Assembly (NCBI GenBank): GCA_013002205.1
Contig: JABDKN010000276.1
Span: 1-36,371, forward strand
Length of the DNA: 36,371 bases
From: Granulosicoccus sp.
Lineage (GTDB): Bacteria > Pseudomonadota > Gammaproteobacteria > Granulosicoccales > Granulosicoccaceae
Direction: 5' to 3'
Below the pieces are notes generated by a model. It was not told the DNA's origin, did no database searches, and saw only the letters and a list, made by a program, of their open reading frames with translations. Below, in pieces: positions 34,499 through 36,371 of the stretch; the first letter of the stretch is position 1; every line of letters begins with the position of its first letter. The translations under genes and the position numbers were made by a program.

Positions 34499-35367
34499 AG
34501 GCGAGTTTCCTGGTAGATTTTCCAGCGATGCCCGACCAGTCTCAACAGCAACAGTGTGCGATTGTGAAAGGCATCGCTGATGACCGCTACTGCATCATTC
34601 GCCGTGAAGGCAATCTCCCGATGCATATCGGCCCATTGCCGGTTGGCAAAGTATTCACGGGACAGCTGGATGGCTACCGGGGAAAAATCGTCGACGTAAT
34701 GCTCGGCAAGGCCAATGGAATTCTGCAATGCCTGCCACCAGGCAAACAGCTCGTATTCCAGCGTACTGATGGACTGCAGCGGGTTATCCGCTTGGGCGGC
34801 TGCACGTCTCTCGGCGTTTTCGATCGACGAGGATTGCCATTCGAACAGCGGTGGTGGAAGGTCGATGGGTGTGCCCAGCGCACTGGCATAGGCTTTTGCT
34901 GCCCGATGTTCAAAGATCTGCCGCAGGTGCCCGAAGGTCTGTGCGGCTCGCCGGTCCTGCTGCAGAGAGCGTTCGAAATGGTCGATGGCGTCAGGCCAGT
35001 CACTGGCCCTGGCGGCCAGTACCCCGCGATTATGTGCCAGCTGGGGCATCGGCGGACAGCGGGATTCAAGCTCGGCCAGCCGCGAGTCCATGGCCGCCCG
35101 GTTCAGCTCTGCAGAACCTGCACCAGTGGCACGCTCGACAGCTATGTTACGAGCCGTCTCATTACTCAGCAGCGCAACAGCAGCATCCAGTTCGACCTGG
35201 CACCGCTGCAGTGACAGGCGCTCTATGGGCAGATGGGTCTCGGCAATACCCGGCTGGTAATGGAACGTCGCCAGAAGCGCCAGAGTCAGTGTGAGCGGCT
35301 TGGTCCTGAACAATGGCAAAGGCGTTTCATCGGTAACAATGCAGATGCAGTAGTATAACGAAACCAC
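34495..35367 (-). CDS. Exported TPR-like/NTF2-like protein of unknown function
   Basis: 290 residues from GTG 35367. Start codons TTG at 35319 or 35313 would place the signal peptide (FRTKPLTLTLALLATFHYQPGIAE) at the very N-terminus and look more natural; the true start is unresolved. The middle (about 80-160) is helical with a TPR-like repeat (LAHNRGVLAARASDWPDAIDHFERSL). The C-terminus (about 210-290; WWQALQNSIGLAEHYVDDFSP, ending LLLLRLVGHRWKIYQE) resembles the NTF2-like tail of the neighbouring L,D-transpeptidase. Probably a periplasmic partner of that enzyme, co-translated through a 4-base overlap. No enzymatic motif is seen. It is divergent from metZ with about 20 bases between starts, so the promoters must overlap the coding ends. 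Confidence 0.75.
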   Translation of the reverse strand: MVSLYYCICIVTDETPLPLFRTKPLTLTLALLATFHYQPGIAETHLPIERLSLQRCQVELDAAVALLSNETARNIAVERATGAGSAELNRAAMDSRLAELESRCPPMPQLAHNRGVLAARASDWPDAIDHFERSLQQDRRAAQTFGHLRQIFEHRAAKAYASALGTPIDLPPPLFEWQSSSIENAERRAAAQADNPLQSISTLEYELFAWWQALQNSIGLAEHYVDDFSPVAIQLSREYFANRQWADMHREIAFTANDAVAVISDAFHNRTLLLLRLVGHRWKIYQETRL

Positions 35368-35385
35368 ACATCAGGCCAGATTCCG

Positions 35386-36371
35386 TTGAGTAAAGATAAC
35401 CTCCAGGAACCCGAGAACGACGACAGGCTCTGGGCCGACGATACGCTGGCAGTTCGCAGTGGATTCGAGCGCTCGCACTTCGGTGAGCATGGTGAACCCA
35501 TCATGACCACCTCCAGCTTCGTGTTCAGTAGTGCTGCAGAGGCTGCCGCCCGTTTCAGTGGAGAGAAACCCGGGCCCATCTATTCCCGCTTTACCAATCC
35601 CACAGTGCAGATTTTCGAGCAACGCCTGGCAGCGATGGAAGGTGGGGAGGCCTGCATCGGTACGGCCTCCGGTATGGCAGCCACGGCCACGCTGTTGCTG
35701 GGCACGCTGCAACAGGGCGACGAGATCGTGGCCACGCGCAATATGTTCGGCAGTACGGTCAACCTGTTCAAGAACTTTCTGCCACGTTACGGTATCACCG
35801 TGCACTGGGCCGACGGCCTGAGTGTCGACAATTGGGCGGCACTGGTCAATGACAATACGAAGCTGCTGTTTCTGGAGACTCCCACCAATCCACTGATCGA
35901 ACTCGCCGACATCAGGGCCTTCGCCGATCTGGCCCATTCACATGGTGCGCAGCTGGTAGTGGACAACTGTTTCTGTACACCGGTGTTACAGAAGCCTCTT
36001 GCGTTGGGGGCCGACATCGTCATCCACTCGGCCACCAAGTACCTCGATGGCCAGGGTCGTTGTGTGGGAGGAGCCGTCGTCGGCTCACAGGCGCTGATCG
36101 ACACCTTGACCTCGTTCATGCGCAGTGCAGGGCCATGCATGAGTCCGTTCAACGCCTGGGTGTTCATCAAGGGACTGGAAACACTGAGTCTCAGAATGCA
36201 CCAGCATTCGGCCAATGCCGGTGAGCTGGCAGCCTATCTTGATAACCACCCTGCCATTCGCCATGTCTACTACCCGGGGCTGGCGTCGCACCCCGATGCC
36301 GATCTGGCCAGGCGCCAGCAGAAACTGCCGGGCGGCATCCTGTCCATGGAAGTGGAGGGGGATCGAGCCGC
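35386..36371 (+). CDS. metZ: O-succinylhomoserine sulfhydrylase MetZ, N-terminal part
   Basis: Cys/Met-metabolism PLP enzyme making homocysteine directly from O-succinylhomoserine and sulfide. 328 residues are in the window; the C-terminus (about 60-70 residues) is cut by the right edge. Family features: DTLAVRSGF, TTSSFVF, YSRFTNPTV, TASGMAA, VVDNCFCTP, and the PLP lysine in HSATKYLDGQG. FSSAAEAAARFSGE and the CTP segment are typical of MetZ rather than MetB/MetY. Start is TTG 35386 (MSKDNLQE), since no ATG gives a complete N-terminus. In Pseudomonas metZ directly follows purF; here three minus-strand genes lie between. Confidence 0.93.
   Translation, partial: MSKDNLQEPENDDRLWADDTLAVRSGFERSHFGEHGEPIMTTSSFVFSSAAEAAARFSGEKPGPIYSRFTNPTVQIFEQRLAAMEGGEACIGTASGMAATATLLLGTLQQGDEIVATRNMFGSTVNLFKNFLPRYGITVHWADGLSVDNWAALVNDNTKLLFLETPTNPLIELADIRAFADLAHSHGAQLVVDNCFCTPVLQKPLALGADIVIHSATKYLDGQGRCVGGAVVGSQALIDTLTSFMRSAGPCMSPFNAWVFIKGLETLSLRMHQHSANAGELAAYLDNHPAIRHVYYPGLASHPDADLARRQQKLPGGILSMEVEGDRA

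Noticed and set aside
35352-35380. Minus-strand TATACT as promoter of the gene ending at 34495
   Set aside because: No matching -35 element; would only make sense if translation starts at the inner TTG codons, which is unproven.

Overview
The window looks like a chromosomal segment of a gammaproteobacterium. The run leuC-leuD-leuB-asd-fimV-truA-trpF-(trpBA)-accD-folC-dedD-cvpA-purF ... metZ is the arrangement known from Pseudomonas and related Gammaproteobacteria, and FimV, CvpA and DedD-type SPOR proteins fit that group. G+C is high by eye (roughly 58-60%, estimated), and coding is dense, with many 4-bp ATGA-type overlaps. I cannot name the genus from sequence alone.

Layout. (1) 1-1756: the start of a dihydroxyacetone kinase DhaK gene and an MscS-type channel, both on the minus strand. 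(2) 1853-12243: an 11-gene [NiFe] hydrogenase cassette, hoxFUYH-hoxW-hypA-hypB-hypF-hypC-hypD-hypE. It encodes a group 3d NAD-linked bidirectional hydrogenase with its protease and nickel/Fe(CN)2CO maturation factors. (3) 12377-13514: a Tat-exported intradiol-dioxygenase-like protein paired with a ferric-reductase-like haem membrane protein. (4) 13515-18355: a LysR regulator divergent from leuCD-GST-leuB. (5) 18352-23163: asd and a large fimV. (6) 23199-31830: truA, trpFBA, accD, folC, a SPOR protein, cvpA, purF. (7) 31860-35367: three minus-strand genes (HD-GYP protein, L,D-transpeptidase, small exported protein) lying where purF and metZ are neighbours in Pseudomonas. (8) 35386-end: metZ, cut by the window edge.

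How the parts work together. HoxFU (diaphorase) and HoxYH (hydrogenase) couple H2 to NAD+/NADH. HypA/HypB load nickel, HypC/D/E/F build the Fe(CN)2CO group, and HoxW trims HoxH. The HypF here is only the C-terminal carbamoyl-transfer domain, so the acylphosphatase/YrdC half must be encoded elsewhere or the pathway is altered. The leu, trp, asd, metZ, purF, accD and folC genes are housekeeping biosynthesis.

Most notable points: the Tat protein/haem-membrane pair just after the hydrogenase cassette; a His-rich tract inserted inside the HypB G domain instead of at its N-terminus; a near-consensus sigma-28 promoter before the HD-GYP gene; a charged His/Lys-rich N-terminal extension on AccD; and exact 11-residue repeats in FimV. 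No rRNA, tRNA, CRISPR array, insertion sequence or prophage was seen. No gene-free stretch exceeds 300 bases; the longest (212-367) holds nothing I can identify.
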